Positions 22,305-34,324 of a DNA stretch of 60,000 bases are shown here, one piece after another. The translations under genes and the position numbers were made by a program. The notes below the pieces were generated by a model, which was not told where the DNA came from, ran no database searches, and was given only the letters and a program-made list of their open reading frames with translations. Source of the DNA: Liolophura sinensis (Eukaryota; Mollusca; Polyplacophora; Chitonida; Chitonidae); NCBI RefSeq assembly GCF_032854445.1, contig NC_088303.1, forward strand, positions 11,603,501 to 11,663,500. The letters are read 5' to 3'. How positions within the stretch are numbered: position 1 is the stretch's first letter; every line of letters starts with the position of its first letter.

Positions 22305-22622
22305 GTCGCTTCGGTGGCCTAATAGTTTGAGCGTCCGCCTCAAAGTCGGGCGGCCGGGTATTAAACCAGGGTCGGGTCATACAAAAGACGTTGAAATTGT
22401 GCTCAGCACTGAGAGGTTAGAGTACGGAAAAATAGCTGGTTGGCTTGGTGTCAGTATAATGTGACTGTATGGGGTGTCATGTCTGGTGTCTTCGGAATGA
22501 TACTTCAGTGGAAGCAGCATGCACTGCATAAGTACACACCATTAATGACTCCTCATCGTCATATGTCTGAAAATGGTTGATTACAACGTAAAACCACAAG
22601 CAGTCATACCTACCTACCTACC
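22305..22622 (+). mobile_element. SINE family C, full-length-like copy
   Basis: The head reads gtcgcttcggtggcctaata, gagcgtccgcctcaaagt and a B-box-like ggtattaaaccagggtcg. The body shares gggtcatacaaaagac, gcactgagaggttagag, gtgtcagtataatgt and tgtctggtgtcttcgg with the copy at 8367. Its 3' end runs into a TACC/TACA microsatellite. Confidence 0.8.
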
Positions 22623-22710
22623 TACATACATACATACATACATACATATATACGTACCTACTTACATAGGCCTACATACATACGTACCTACTTACATACA
22701 TACTTACTTA
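22608..22710. repeat. (TACC/TACA)n microsatellite
   Basis: Tetranucleotide run tacctacc then tacatacata with interruptions, directly after the 3' end of a SINE; it may have grown from the SINE tail. Confidence 0.9.
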
Positions 22711-22965
22711 TCAATAACGTTTACAGTCTGACGAGCTTACATGCTGATACTGCATGGCATATAGTTACACTAGTATGAGTCACCAAATCAGTAAATTACG
22801 ACCTTCGATATAAACAGCCAGAATATTCTGATAGCAATTGCTGATTTGGGAAAAAGTATACTGACTAGTTTCTACATATGTGTACCTTTTAATTTACATA
22901 CCCATACAGAAAACATAACCAAACAAGGGTATTTTAAAAGATTAAAAGTCTTAAACCATTGGTCG

Positions 22966-23175
22966 GTTGTTAATTATTTATTTATTTTAATATTTGATTG
23001 GTGTTTTACGCCGTACTCAAGAGTATTTCACCATTATGATGAGAGGAAACCAGAAGGAACCCGGGGGAAACCCATGACCATCCGCAGGCTGTTGGCAGGC
23101 CTTCCCACTTACGGCCGGAGGGGAAGCCAGCATGAAGTGCACTTGAACTCACAGCGACCGCATTGGTCGGTTGTT
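22966..23175 (-). mobile_element. SINE family A, near full-length copy
   Basis: On the plus strand: tail tatttatttatttta, gattggtgttttacgccgta, the caagagtatttcacc block, gaggaaacc, cccatgaccatccgcaggct, cttcccacttacggccgg, then cttgaactcacagcgaccgc of the tRNA-like head. The outer part of the head is missing. Confidence 0.85.
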
Positions 23176-24885
23176 CAAAAGTACTCATAATATTAATCTA
23201 ATCACTATCTGATCGATAAAAAACTCTAACAGGTCTGACTTGACTTTACAATAACGTAAATACCAGTCCTAAGTCTCACTGTGTACCTTGCCTGAATTTT
23301 ATACACAAATTTATAATACCATTTTGAGTAGGCATATGTATATTTTTAAAAAAAACACACACATATAGTACATCCATTGTCGATATTGTTTTGAATGGTT
23401 GAATTGATTTCTCACCAGCCAGAAAAATATAACTGGAAGAAATAAATGCATTATTTTGTCAAGTTTAAGTCATCGTGACTCATACATACATGGATAATTA
23501 ACGTCATCCAAGCTCTGCTGCATTTATATCACCTCAGGGTAATGTGTGTAAGTAGAGATGGCGTCTTTTTCAACACTATCCTACTCTGAAAGAACTATGA
23601 ATGCATGTGTCTGTTTTGCGATAGTGCGCGATATGGTAAGCTTGTAGCGGCTAGCTTATCAACAAAGGATGACCTTATATGGTAAAAAGGCGTGCAACAT
23701 TTGTATTATAATCTGTGATTGATGATATGTCTGTCAGCAGCGCAGGTGAACTGACAACAGCGTGCTATACATTCTCCTTGACCTACTTCGAGTACTACAG
23801 AATAACTCTTATTAAAAGGAGCAATTCCTTATCAGGAAAGTTGTATTATTTATGAACTGTATTCAAAAGAGTGACCAAACATACACGAAAACGGATTTAT
23901 ACGGCACTTACATATTATTAAATGTTATACAAAAATATTTCATCCGATTTAGAGTGTGAGTGGGACAGGCTGTAGTTATTCACTTGGGTCGAGTAAGCAG
24001 CTGGAGAAAAGTTACTGAGATGGGGGTGGAGGTGGCTTCTGGGGGAGGAGGTGTTGGGGCGGCCGGCGCATTTACCCCAATCATAGCTTAACGCTTCACT
24101 GGAAATGTTGACTGAAGACAATAATATTTCCATATAACCTAATATACATATAATGATTTGAAGTAACAAAGCTAAAATATTCCAACAGTCAAACTGAACT
24201 AGGGATGCCCCCAGCATTGGAACTAAGTTATCGCTCTTCAGCAGTTTTACATTTGTCAATAGACATTCATTATTTGCATACATACTGTTTACAAGCATCA
24301 GCTTTATTATTATCACTTTATCAAACCCGAGTCAAAGTCAAAGTCGAGTCATTCCAAAGCTTGGCAACATGACTGGTTGGTCCGGTGTCAGTATAATGTT
24401 ACAGGGTGGGTGTCATGTCTGCTGTCTTCGGCATGATACGTCACCATGAACTGGTAAGAGATGGATGAACTCCTTACTTGGCGTATTGGCCATGCGTACT
24501 GAGTTACACGAGAAGTTGGTTTATCAGAAGAGAGTACATAAAACGAGGGTGGATTTCCTTCAAGGCGTCACGCCCATTCAGATCGCTTATTGCCACACAC
24601 CATGTCTGACACTGGCTCGACAACTTCTCAATTTCCAGACATATGACAAATTTCATTCTGTGTTACGGTTATTGGGCGTTAATGTGCGATGGAATTATAC
24701 ATGCTGAAAACCGAAGAAATGTTTAAAGGTTAATATACTATATACAATGTATCATCACTACAGGAATGGTTGCCGTAGGGATGTGGGGAAGTGCATTTGG
24801 TGCGGGGAAGTCGGGTGCATGTATGATGTAGATTTCTATGAAATGCATGATTCTCATCATAGAGAAACAAAAGAATGTCAAAGCT
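23176..24885. other. Intergenic DNA, no gene seen
   Basis: No exon was recognised. A fragment of SINE family C lies at about 24345-24445. Open frames at 23918-24316 (minus) and 24465-24707 (plus) lack any recognisable domain. Confidence 0.5.
24345..24445 (+). mobile_element. SINE family C, internal fragment
   Basis: It contains gcaacatgactggttggtcc, ggtgtcagtataatgttaca and tgtctgctgtcttcggcat, matching the body of the copies at 8367 and 22305. The head and 3' end are absent. Confidence 0.65.
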
Positions 24886-25572
24886 TACAGTACACCACGT
24901 ACATTACAACACATGTAAAGGCCTAAAGTAAATTTTCGCATACAGTACACCACGCACATTGCAGCACATATATAGGCGTACAGTAAATTATCGCATACAA
25001 TACACCAAGTAAATTGCAGCTCATATATAGGCGTACAGTAAATTATCGCATACAATACACCAAGTAAATTGCCGCTCATATATAGGCGTACAGTGAATTA
25101 TCGCATACAGTACACCACGTACATTGCTGCACATTATAGGCGTACAGTAAATTATCGCATACAGTACACCACGCACATTGCTGCACATATATAGGCGTAC
25201 AGTAAATTATCGCATACAGTACACCACGTACATTGCTGCACATATATAGGCGTACAGTAAATTATTGCATACAATACACCACGCACATTGCAGCACATAT
25301 ATAGGCGTACAGTAAATTATCGCATACAATACACCAAGTATATTGCAGCTCATATATAGGCGTACAGTAAATTATCGCATACAATACACCACGCACAATG
25401 CAGCACATATATAGGCGTACAGTAAATTATCGCATACAATACACCAAGTAAATTGCAGCTCATATATAGGCGTACAGTAAATTATCGCATACAGTACACC
25501 ACGTACATTGCTGCACATATATAGGCGTACAGTAAATTATCGCATACAGTACAACCCGTACATTGCAGCACA
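24886..25572. repeat. Minisatellite, 55-bp unit, about 12 copies
   Basis: The landmark ggcgtacagtaaattat recurs at 54-55-bp spacing. Each unit continues cgcataca(g/a)tacacca, then attgc.gc.cat and atatatagg. Copies are very similar, with variants alternating irregularly (acgtacatt, aagtaaatt, acgcacatt). The minus-strand frame at 24885-25079 reads through it and is a by-product. Confidence 0.95.
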
Positions 25573-25653
25573 TGTACATCATACGGGTTCATACGGGTTT
25601 ACCTTAGCAGGCCTTTGAAACGAAAGGCCCACAGTACTTTGAGTGAGTGAGTG

Positions 25654-25984
25654 AGTGATTGCTTGGGGTTTAACGTCGTACTCAACAATTTTTCAGTCAT
25701 ATGACGACGAATCAATCATTAGGGTGCATGTACGTGTAATGTGCCTCCTTGTTGCAGGACGGATTTCCACCGCTCTTTTATTTAGTGCTGCTTCACTGAG
25801 ACGACTTACCGAAGGCAAGTAAGACGCCCCGCCCGAGCCATTATACTGATACGGGTCAACCAGTCGTTGCACTATCCCCTTCATGCTGAACGCCAAGCGA
25901 GGAAGTTACAACTTCCTCTTTTAAAGTCTTAGGTGTGACTCGATCAAGGATTGATCCTGGATCTACCGGTCCCGAAGCGGACCC
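25654..25984 (-). mobile_element. SINE family B, 5'-truncated copy
   Basis: This is the reverse complement of 35168-35515 with only a few differences seen by eye. On the minus strand it runs from gtccgcttcgggaccggtag, through gtgcaacgactggttgaccc and aaaagagcggtggaaatccg, to ttgagtacgacgttaaaccc and a (CACT)n-type tail. The A-box part of the head is cut off. Confidence 0.9.
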
Positions 25985-26289
25985 ACAGTACTTTGAGGCG
26001 TACCGTACAACCCATACAGTACAACGCACATATAGCCCTGTAGTACATTAACGCATACAGCATATACCTCACCTTAAAACAATATATAGACACCCCAAAC
26101 GCTGCAACGCCTATGTAGGTACTATACAGGTACTACATAGGTACATCGATTTCGACCAACTAAAACCGACGATTAATGTGCACCTGCACACAGGTATTCA
26201 TTAATTTGAGATGACAAACCTAAGAGACTGTCCATAATTCAGAGTTTAAAAACGTTTGTGGCATCCGGTAACCTGTCATGTAGAAGCCA

Positions 26290-26473
26290 CCATACAAGCA
26301 TGGAACGTGAGGACAAAGACACCAGACGTGGATCGCCAAGGCGAAGACACCAAGTATGGAACGCCAAGGGGAAGGCACTAGGCATGGATCGTCAAGGGGA
26401 AGACACCAGGCATGAATAGCCAAGGATAAGACACCAAGTATGAAATGCCAAGACGAAGACACCAGGCATGGCG
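26290..26473. repeat. Minisatellite, 28-bp unit, about 6-7 copies
   Basis: The core gacacca recurs at exact 28-bp spacing (26318, 26346, 26374 as ggcacta, 26402, 26430, 26458), each followed by a variant of ggcatggatcgccaagg.gaa. The minus-strand frame at 26220-26606 covers it and is incidental. Confidence 0.9.
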
Positions 26474-26517
26474 ATCCAACCCGGCAACAGTTTAATGACA
26501 CTGGGCCCCGCAGTAAA

Positions 26518-26615
26518 TGTCCTTCCTTAGCCTGAGCCCTAGGGATTCCTTCGTCGTCATATGACTGAAAAATTGTTGAGTACGACGTTAAACCCAAAGT
26601 ACTCACTCACTCCTT
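26518..26615 (+). mobile_element. SINE family B, 3' end fragment
   Basis: It contains ctagggattccttcgtcgtc, atatgactgaaaaattgttg and agtacgacgttaaacccaaa followed by tcactcac, matching the 3' end of family B exactly or nearly so. Confidence 0.8.
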
Positions 26616-27504
26616 AGCCTGAGCCTGAGCCTGAGCTCCAAACGAGGAAATGCCATTTTACAGTATAATATATGACTATATACTGAGTAAAACCAAGGAG
26701 TATCACAAATATATTTAATCATGTCAAGGTTTGGCATTCTATTAAATTTTATCACGTCGCTTATTAGGGAAACCTAATTAAAAAGAAAGTTTTTTCGTCA
26801 TTCCATTATTATAACATAGTCGTTTGGATAGTTCTATATTTTTACTAGTGTACACGCATTATTGTTATGTCTGTAGCCTGATAGGTTCATGGAGCCATGA
26901 AATCCCTAACATATCCTCTCATTTCCTATACCTCTCTTGATCCAATACCAGACGATAACGTTTAACATTGAATGTCAACCATTACGGGAGTTAACCACTT
27001 CAGCATGTGACAAATACCACCAGCTGTACGGAACAGCATTGCTGCCAAGCTAACTCCGCACCATCAGCTTTATAACCTAAGCATGCCCCGTCTTAGTAGG
27101 AATGGACACTGGTAGAATTGTAGGATCAGCATGACCGTGTTTTAAAGCGAGGGTGGTTTCTGCCGGGTCATTTGTGGGAGTCATTCATGAATTTACTGCC
27201 GTTCCGATCTTGATTTGAGCTTTGGATAACACATGGCTACACATAGGAGATTAGGTAGTATATAGGCCTAGTGATATAACGCGAACATAGCGTACAGGGA
27301 GCAGACTATAGTTTTACAACTTACGAACTGTTGGCATGACTTATGCGATGTAATGAAGGATTGTTTTACGTTTGAGTCAGAAATATACTCGTATGGCCTA
27401 GTCTGTCGTGCAGACATATATCGCTGACAACTCCGCGCTAGAAATTTATCAGCTGCATTTTGCTACATGTGTGAGGATGACTTCTGAAATGCCAAATCAG
27501 TCGC

Positions 27505-27727
27505 TTGAGCTCAAGTCCAGCTCCTGCTGGCTTCCTCCACAGCAGGATGTGGGAAGGTCTACCAGAGAGACCAGACGGCGGATGGTTGTGGGTTTGCCCC
27601 GGGCTCTGTACGGTTTCCTCCCACCATAATGCTTGCCGCCGTCGTATAAGTGAAATACTCTTGAGTATTTATAATACACCATTCAAATAAATAAATAAAT
27701 AAATAAATAAGTAAATAAATAAATAAA
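27505..27727 (+). mobile_element. SINE family A with long AAATA tail
   Basis: It reads cttgagctcaagtccagctc (B-box part of the head), ctggcttcctccac, gtgggaaggtct, gcggatggttgtgggttt, cggtttcctcccaccataat, cgtcgtataagtgaaatact and cttgagtatttataatacac, then about 11 AAAT units. The long uniform tail suggests a fairly young copy. Confidence 0.88.
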
Positions 27728-28737
27728 CTCTGAAATGAAACAAAAACTGACTTGTTGCTACTTGGTTTTCCCACGTGCAACCTATTGGGGCATTCTCAAT
27801 GTAGATTTTTGCTTACGCTGCGTTCCACGCCATACTGAGCAGCCAACCGACACTACAACGTTCATGTGGGTCCACAGGGAATCCCCACAAATCATTACAC
27901 GTGTTTCCTTTCACTATACGCACAAGCCATAAATGATAATCCAAGTGTTAGATTCCTCATACATGAACCACACATTGTAGATCTTCACTCATAACATTCT
28001 GTTGGACATAAAGAGGACTTTTAATGATTGATTCATATGTGGAATACTTCACTTGATATCATTATACAGCCGTTGTCTAAGATCTGAGGTGGCGTGCTCG
28101 AATCCGGCTCTTGTCTGAAAGGTTGTGAGCAAAGCCTTCATCAACTTCGAAATCTTTCAGACGATTGGCGAAATAAATGCTTTCTTTCTTGGTTTACTTC
28201 ACGGATAGACTAGAGAATTACTGGGAACGGCGTAAAACTCAGTCCAATTGATAAATTAATATACCATATCAAGTATTTAGGTTGTTAGTGTTTGTCGGCC
28301 TCTAAATAATCCCTATAATGATTAAATATGTGAATTAGGACTAACTCTACAAGGGCCATAAACTGAATCTAAGGCCTATATGAATAAGACAACATATAGC
28401 TACAAGACCGTCCTTAGACCGCCTCCCCCTATTCCGTCACCTTATCCCCTCTCAAACATTTATGAACCACCAAGTGATTGCTCATATATAACGCCTGTAT
28501 GGGCTCAAACTGAATCATCGCGTTAAAGTACACCTGAGTGAATTGTGATAATATGGGTGAGAAAACTAGGGGACTGACTTTACCACCTTGTCAGTGGCAT
28601 CGAGTACAGCGGGAAGTTAACACAAACCACAGCTAGGTGCATAACAGTATATGGTATACCAAGCGAATCTGAAATGCAATCTCTCCGCGCTTACTGCCAA
28701 CATCAAACATGAAACCAACTAATGAATGGTTTTTGTA

Positions 28738-28886
28738 TTTTTTATTTGTCTGATTCGCTGTACGCAAGAATATTTCACTCCTACAACGGCGGCCAGCATT
28801 ATGGTGGGAGAAAACCGGGTAGAGACCAGGGGAAATTCACGACCATCCGCAGGTTGCTGGCAGACCTTCCCACGTACGGCCGAATG
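28738..28886 (-). mobile_element. SINE family A, truncated copy
   Basis: Blocks gcaagaatatttcactccta, ggcggccagcattatggtgg, cacgaccatccgcaggttgc and accttcccacgtacggccga follow in family order. The tRNA-like head is missing. Confidence 0.85.
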
Positions 28887-29824
28887 AATGAAGGAAGAAA
28901 TCAATCAAAGGACTAATTAGTCAGTCAGTCAAGCAATTAATTGATCGACCAGTTGATCAGTATGTCATATTCACGCGCATAAGGACTAACCAATTTAAAA
29001 CAGGATTCTCTCGTCCAAGTAAAGAATTTGTCTTGCACATGCGTTATACTTTCTTCTTGATGCGGTGACTTTATTAATGGGGTAATTGAAGTAATATTAC
29101 ATAGGCGAGAGTGTCACTTACAGGAAACAAATCGTGTGTGACCTTATTACATAAACCATAGGTATATACATATATATATATATACGATTATACTGCGAAG
29201 TTAATTAAATCTCATGGCGACCTACATACTTTTTACGCCCAAACAAAGAGGAAGGTCACAAGAGAGATAGATAGATGCACAGATATCGAAAAACAGATGA
29301 ACCAGATGAGAATGAGTCAGAATGACTCTTTTGACAGTCCATCACGATGAAAACTCTAGGCCTCCAATTCTTCAACTAACGCATGAGACAAAACGTCTAA
29401 CGCTTCACTGATCAGCTGAAATGTTACAAAGAAGGCGCTGTGGTTTCCGTATATAAATATATATGTATAGACTTACTCGGCCTACATATCCTTACTTTTG
29501 TTTTCTTTTTACGCAGTATACATATCTGACCCGGCATTCACTGGAGCGATTGAGTTACATCGGCCTACGCGTTTTGAGGGAGCAGATTGTAAATTAACTT
29601 GACTATATGTTGTTAAAAGTACATCGGCTTACACATGTATATGAGAAACCTACGTTCCCTAGTTAATGCCGTATGACAAACTTTTTAAGGGGAGGAAATC
29701 TGCCGTAAACAGATTCTGTATGACTCATTTTCACATGGTCTTCGACTACAACAGATAACATTTGTCGTTTTTTAAGTTGGGGACTACTGCAGTCTTACGT
29801 GTACTTCGCTGCACCGGCGTCAGT

Positions 29825-29889
29825 CAACATCAGCGTCAGTCAGCACCAGCGTCAGTCAGCGCCAGCGTAAGTCAACATCAGCCACACTT
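29825..29889. repeat. Short tandem repeat, 16-bp unit, four copies
   Basis: Four units of gcgtcagtca.ca.ca type in a row. Confidence 0.8.
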
Positions 29890-30089
29890 TTCTAATCAAG
29901 ATAAAATTTAACTTGAAGACTCCCGATGTGTCAGCAATTGCAACAATTACTCAGAACAGGGTGACAAAAATGACCAGTGAAAAGAAGCCTAGTAATTTCT
30001 ATTGAAATATAAAAGATAAACACTAATGAATAACTTAACTCCATACCGGCTACAGGAGATTTTATGGTCGGATGTTTTGGCGAAGGTTA

Positions 30090-30345
30090 ACTGTATTTAT
30101 TTATTCGACTAGGATTTTCAAGAATATTTCACTTATACAATGGCGGCAAACATTATTGTGGGAAGAAACAGGACAGAGCCTGGGGGGAAAGCACAAGCGC
30201 AGGGTGCTTGCAGACCTTCCCATTCCGACCGAAAAGGAAGAGAGCATAAGCTGAACTTGAACAAACTTTGCCCGCTTTGGTGAGAGACTCCTGGGTCAAT
30301 CTCCCGCACTAGCACAGTAACCACTTGGCCACAGTTGGAGGTTGT
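30090..30345 (-). mobile_element. SINE family A, most complete copy
   Basis: On the plus strand it runs from the tail (tatttatttattcg) through tcaagaatatttcacttata, gggaagaaacaggacagagc, gcagaccttcccattccgac and gctgaacttgaacaaacttt to the end of the head. The last part (ttggtgagagactcctgggt, then accacttggccacag) contains the reverse complement of an A-box-like region. Read on the minus strand this is tRNA-like head, body, then AAATA tail, the architecture of a tRNA-derived SINE. Confidence 0.88.
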
Positions 30346-31115
30346 AAACTTCTTGATGTTTCATTTGTGTTTCGTTGGCCTTGGAGATGTTTCTGTGTGA
30401 ATGTTTTTGTTGGCATTTGTAAAAGCTTTGGGGGTTTACTTAAAGGAAAAGACCTCTACAATCGAAGTAGTCATCACTAAGTAGACCACATACAACTATA
30501 CAAAAACATACTTTCATTCGTTTTTTTTTTCCCCACATTTTTGTGAAAATTGTTAAAAGCGCTCAAACATTTGACTTCTAAGGTGGGCTTTATGGACCAT
30601 ACTATCAGAGGTTAGGAACTCTTACGTCACAGGAAGTTGGAATAACTGTTGGAATAACTCTTTGTACCAATGAGTGCATGATTAATGAATTATTGAAAAT
30701 AAAATTTATTTCTTACAAACAAAAACTAAAATCATTTTACGTGCCATAATTACATTGTTAATGAAAGTTTACATATGATATAACTTAGGTCTATAGAGAA
30801 AAGCATAAAACGTTGACTTCGTCTTCTCGTCTTGTGTAAAATACCAAAATTATTCCCAACGGAAATATCTGTGAAAACTCCGCTTAAAAGACATCAACTA
30901 TTATGACACTGTATAGTATTTAAGTAGGCCATTAAAAAGTGATTACCACCATTACAACACCGTGGGCAAAAATGGGAGAAAAAATATCTGTATCGATATT
31001 TAGATGTGGTATAAAACAGTCTAATTTACTAATGATTTTGTCCCTCGAATGTGTATTGCCGAATATGAAGCTGTAGTCACGTCAGTTGGAATATCCACCA
31101 GCCCGAGGCTGGGAG

Positions 31116-31626
31116 ATACTATATTCCACAAATCACAGATTTAGCACAATGCTGTGCGACCCCCTTGTCCTACTGTGACTATACTCCACAAATCACGGAA
31201 TTTGCACAATGCTGGGCGACCCCCTTGTCCTACTGTGGCTATACTCCACAAATCACAGATTTAGCACAATGTTATGCGACCCCCTTGTCCTACTGTGGCT
31301 ATACTCCACAAATCACGGAATTTGGACAATGTTATGCGACCCCCTTGTCCTAGTGTGACTATACTTCACAAATCACGGAATTTGCACAATGCTGGGCGAC
31401 CCCCTTGTCCTAGTGTGACTATACTTCACAAAACACGGAATTTGCACAATGCTGTGCGACGCCCTTGTCCTAGTGTGACTATACTCCACAAATCACGGAA
31501 TTTGCACAATGCTGGGCGACCCCCTTGTCCTAGTGTGACTATACTCCACAAATCACGGAATTTGCACAATGCTGTGCGACCCCCTTGTCCTACTGTGGCT
31601 ACACTCCACGAATCACAGACTTGTCT
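31116..31626. repeat. Minisatellite, 60-bp unit, 8.5 copies
   Basis: Units are exactly 60 bp: cgacccccttgtcctactgt, g(g/a)ctatactccacaaatcac, then (ag/gg)a.tt.gcacaatg. Because 60 is a multiple of three, two plus-strand frames stay open through it (31165-31353 and 31274-31654). A poly-C run follows at about 31627-31642. Confidence 0.95.
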
Positions 31627-32301
31627 GCCCCCCCCCCTCCCCCTTACCCTGTAATGCCCCTTCTTTTATGCACACTGGAAGAATGGATTCCAGGCCGATA
31701 CAGCGGTTACAACACTACATATGTCTTTGTCATTACAAAATGCATACACTCCAGAATGTATGTTTCAATCAATACACTGTTATATCTGTTGGTGCTACAC
31801 AACCATTCCTGCTTCTCCAACATGGAGGAAAACTGTTCCGTGAACCCATCTACTTTTGGGTTAATATTTCCTGTTGGTGTTCCTGTTTTCTATGTTCTTG
31901 ATAAGAGATTGTTGAAATTTCTTCAGCAATATTGTTGAGAGTAACAGATACATTGTCCGTATATAAGCAAAAGTTGCAATGAAAACGGAAACACCCGGCA
32001 ATTTGTTCCATGAGGTGGGAAAACACTTCGTCGACGTCTTTTTCTTTGAGTTTCAGTTAAGGGCCGTTAGATGTAGCCAGTAACTATTTTATGTAATTTT
32101 ATGTATATTACACAATAATGTAATCTTTCTAGACATTTACAATTACAAATTTGGTGGTTAATTGTCTCATACATGTATATCTAACTGAGATACTAATTTT
32201 GTAAGTGGGTAGCAGAGTAAACATAGATTTGGCAGTTTGATTCTTAGCAGGCTATGTGTTTACTGTACCTAATCAACTGACTAGTTAAAGATAATCATGA
32301 T

Positions 32302-32895
32302 TGAGCAACAAGTCTACTGGATTGATTGGTCTAGCAGCCAGACTACTAGACTGATTGGTCCAGCAAGAGTGATCGAGAAACCAGTCTACTGGATTGATTG
32401 GTCTAACAGCCAGTCTACTGGTTTGATTGGTCTAACAGCCAGTCTACTGGATTGATTGGTCTGCCAACCAGCATACTAGACTGATTGGTCCAGCAAGAGT
32501 GATTGAGCAGCCAGTCTACTGGATTGATTGGTCTAACAGCCAGTCTTCTGGATTGATTGATCTAACAGCCAGTCTGCTGGATTGATTGGTCTAACAGCCA
32601 GTCTACTGGATTGATTGGTCTAACAGCCAGTCTGCTGGATTGATTGATCTAACAGCCAGTCTACTGGATTGGTTGGTCTAACAGCCAGTCTACTGGATTG
32701 ATTGGTCTAACAGCCAGTCTGCTGGATTGATTGGTCTAACAGCCAGTCTACTGGATTGATTGGTCTAACAGCCAGTCTGCTGGATTGATTGGTCTAACAG
32801 CCAGTCTACTGGATTGGTTGGTCTCCCATCTTGTCTACCGGACTGATTAGTCTTCCAGCCAGTCTAATGGACTAATAGGTCTACCACCAGCCTAC
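32302..32895. repeat. Minisatellite, 29-bp unit, about 20 copies
   Basis: The unit attgattggtctaacagcca plus gtctactgg is repeated with few changes in the centre (32380-32820) and more at both ends, the usual edge-decay pattern. Confidence 0.95.
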
Positions 32896-32952
32896 TGAAA
32901 TCTACCAATCAGTTTACTGGTTTCAGATTTTCGGATTAAAGCTCCAGTTTTA

Positions 32953-33090
32953 ATGTATTTATTGATTTATTTGATTGGCGTTTACGCCGTTCTCAAGAAT
33001 ATTTCTGTTACACGACGGCGAGCACCATTAGAGTGGGAAAAAAACGGGCAGGTCCCAAAGGAAACCCACGACCATCCGCAGGTAGCTTAC
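32953..33090 (-). mobile_element. SINE family A, truncated copy
   Basis: Tail tatttattgatttatttg, then gattggcgtttacgccgttc, tcaagaatatttctgttaca, gacggcgagcaccatt and cacgaccatccgcaggtagc. The head is missing. Confidence 0.8.
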
Positions 33091-33606
33091 AGACTTAACT
33101 ACTTACTACTCATTTATCACATTTTGATGACCTTTTGAAAGTATTTTTAGCTTTTAATGATAACATAATGATTATTTTCTTCATATGTATGCAACTGGCT
33201 TCAGGGTAATACATGTGTGTTCCCGGTTTGTACCAATTTTCAGCTCAGACAGTGACGGTCATAAGGAATTTACGATTAAATTAGCTATTTTCGGTGTTTT
33301 AATTGATCGACTCGTTCAATTAATCTCAACACGTCATCTCACAGTCGTTATAATTATAGTGTTTGGGTTCACGACAAAATGTTATCATTTTTGTGATCTC
33401 GCTAACCCCTATAGTAGGCCTAAGCATTAAAGCAACTTGCGTGGGATTTCAATCAACAGTGTTGTAGAATGAATTTCCCTGGTGGGACACACAAGGCTTA
33501 CAACCTGTTGGCTATTTATTTATAGTTCACCTCAGATTTACCTGAGTTTTTTTCGCTCTAACATAATTGCATTACATATTGAGTAAAGGACAGAGCCGAA
33601 CAAGCT

Positions 33607-33660
33607 CCGCCTCCTTGGGTTTATATAAAACTTATCCAAACGTTCATCCACTGGCTTCTC
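33607..33660 (+). promoter_or_regulatory. Predicted core promoter of the C-type lectin receptor gene
   Basis: A TATA box (ttatataaaa, 33621-33630) lies behind a GC-box-like tccgcctcc (33606-33614). The expected start of transcription is about 33650-33660. It is supported by the long ATG-free leader that follows. No start site was measured. Confidence 0.5.
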
Positions 33661-34257
33661 TTTTCCCACACTCGGCAGGTCGGCTGACGTAGGCCTAATT
33701 CTAACGGTAGTTTAGCCCAGGGCAGGCGACACAGCAGCTAGCCTGTGTTGATCACCACGTCATACAGAGTCCAGGTGACAGTCAACTAAGCGGCGCGCTA
33801 AGTTCTCCTGGGTCGTGTCCAGTAGGTCAACCGAGACCGATTAAGACGGGGTCACGAATCTGCCCTTTCACCTCTTAGTCTATTTACTGTGTCCAGCCCA
33901 GATAAAGCCAGGCCGACCAGAACACGGACTTGTGGTAAACGTGTAAAACGGAGTTGGGAAAAGAACATAGGAGAGACTGAGAGAAACGCGACGGCTGTTT
34001 GCATCTGGAACAGGTTGATTCTGCTCTCCGCAGCCGTATCTGGTTTTCTAGGTCGGAATTTCTCCGTCGTCTGTGGTTTATCCCGGACCAGTGCTCCGGC
34101 CATTATAGCTGTGCGGAAAGTCTGTGCAGGGAAATTTCGGGAGGAATACCCTGGGATACACACTCACTAGGCTTGTGCTGACTTGTCACTTTGAGGGGCA
34201 ACGCAGATAGCTTTTTACAAGTTGATCATAAAGGGTGAAAAGTTTTCAGAGCTAAAA

Positions 34258-34324
34258 ATGTCGACGTTGACACTTGTAATAGGCGTGATGTGGACATGCC
34301 TGTTTTCAGCTCACGGGCAGAAAG
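34258..34324 (+). CDS. Exon 1 of the lectin receptor: signal peptide
   Basis: It encodes 22 residues and one base of the next codon: a start Met, a hydrophobic core (LTLVIGVMW, then CLFSA) and a likely cleavage region near AHGQ. The donor aaag|gtacgt is strong. The phase-1 end matches the phase-1 start of the exon at 48739, which is the main evidence linking the two across 14.4 kb. Confidence 0.75.

Larger units (their letters stand above)
26616..33470. other. Gene-poor region of SINEs and tandem repeats
   Basis: No exon was recognised. Listed separately are SINE family A copies (27505, 28738, 30090, 32953) and tandem arrays (29825, 31116, 32302). A tRNA-like fragment with gtgctcgaatccggctc lies at about 28090. 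The unassigned remainder is AT-rich. Confidence 0.5.

Noticed and set aside
24886-25572. Regular array as a CRISPR candidate
   Set aside because: The whole 55-bp unit is conserved with no unique spacers, and the genome is eukaryotic; it is a minisatellite.
33889-34170. 93-residue frame upstream of the receptor start
   Set aside because: It has no ATG start (it begins at GTG) and lies in the predicted ATG-free leader; no domain is visible.
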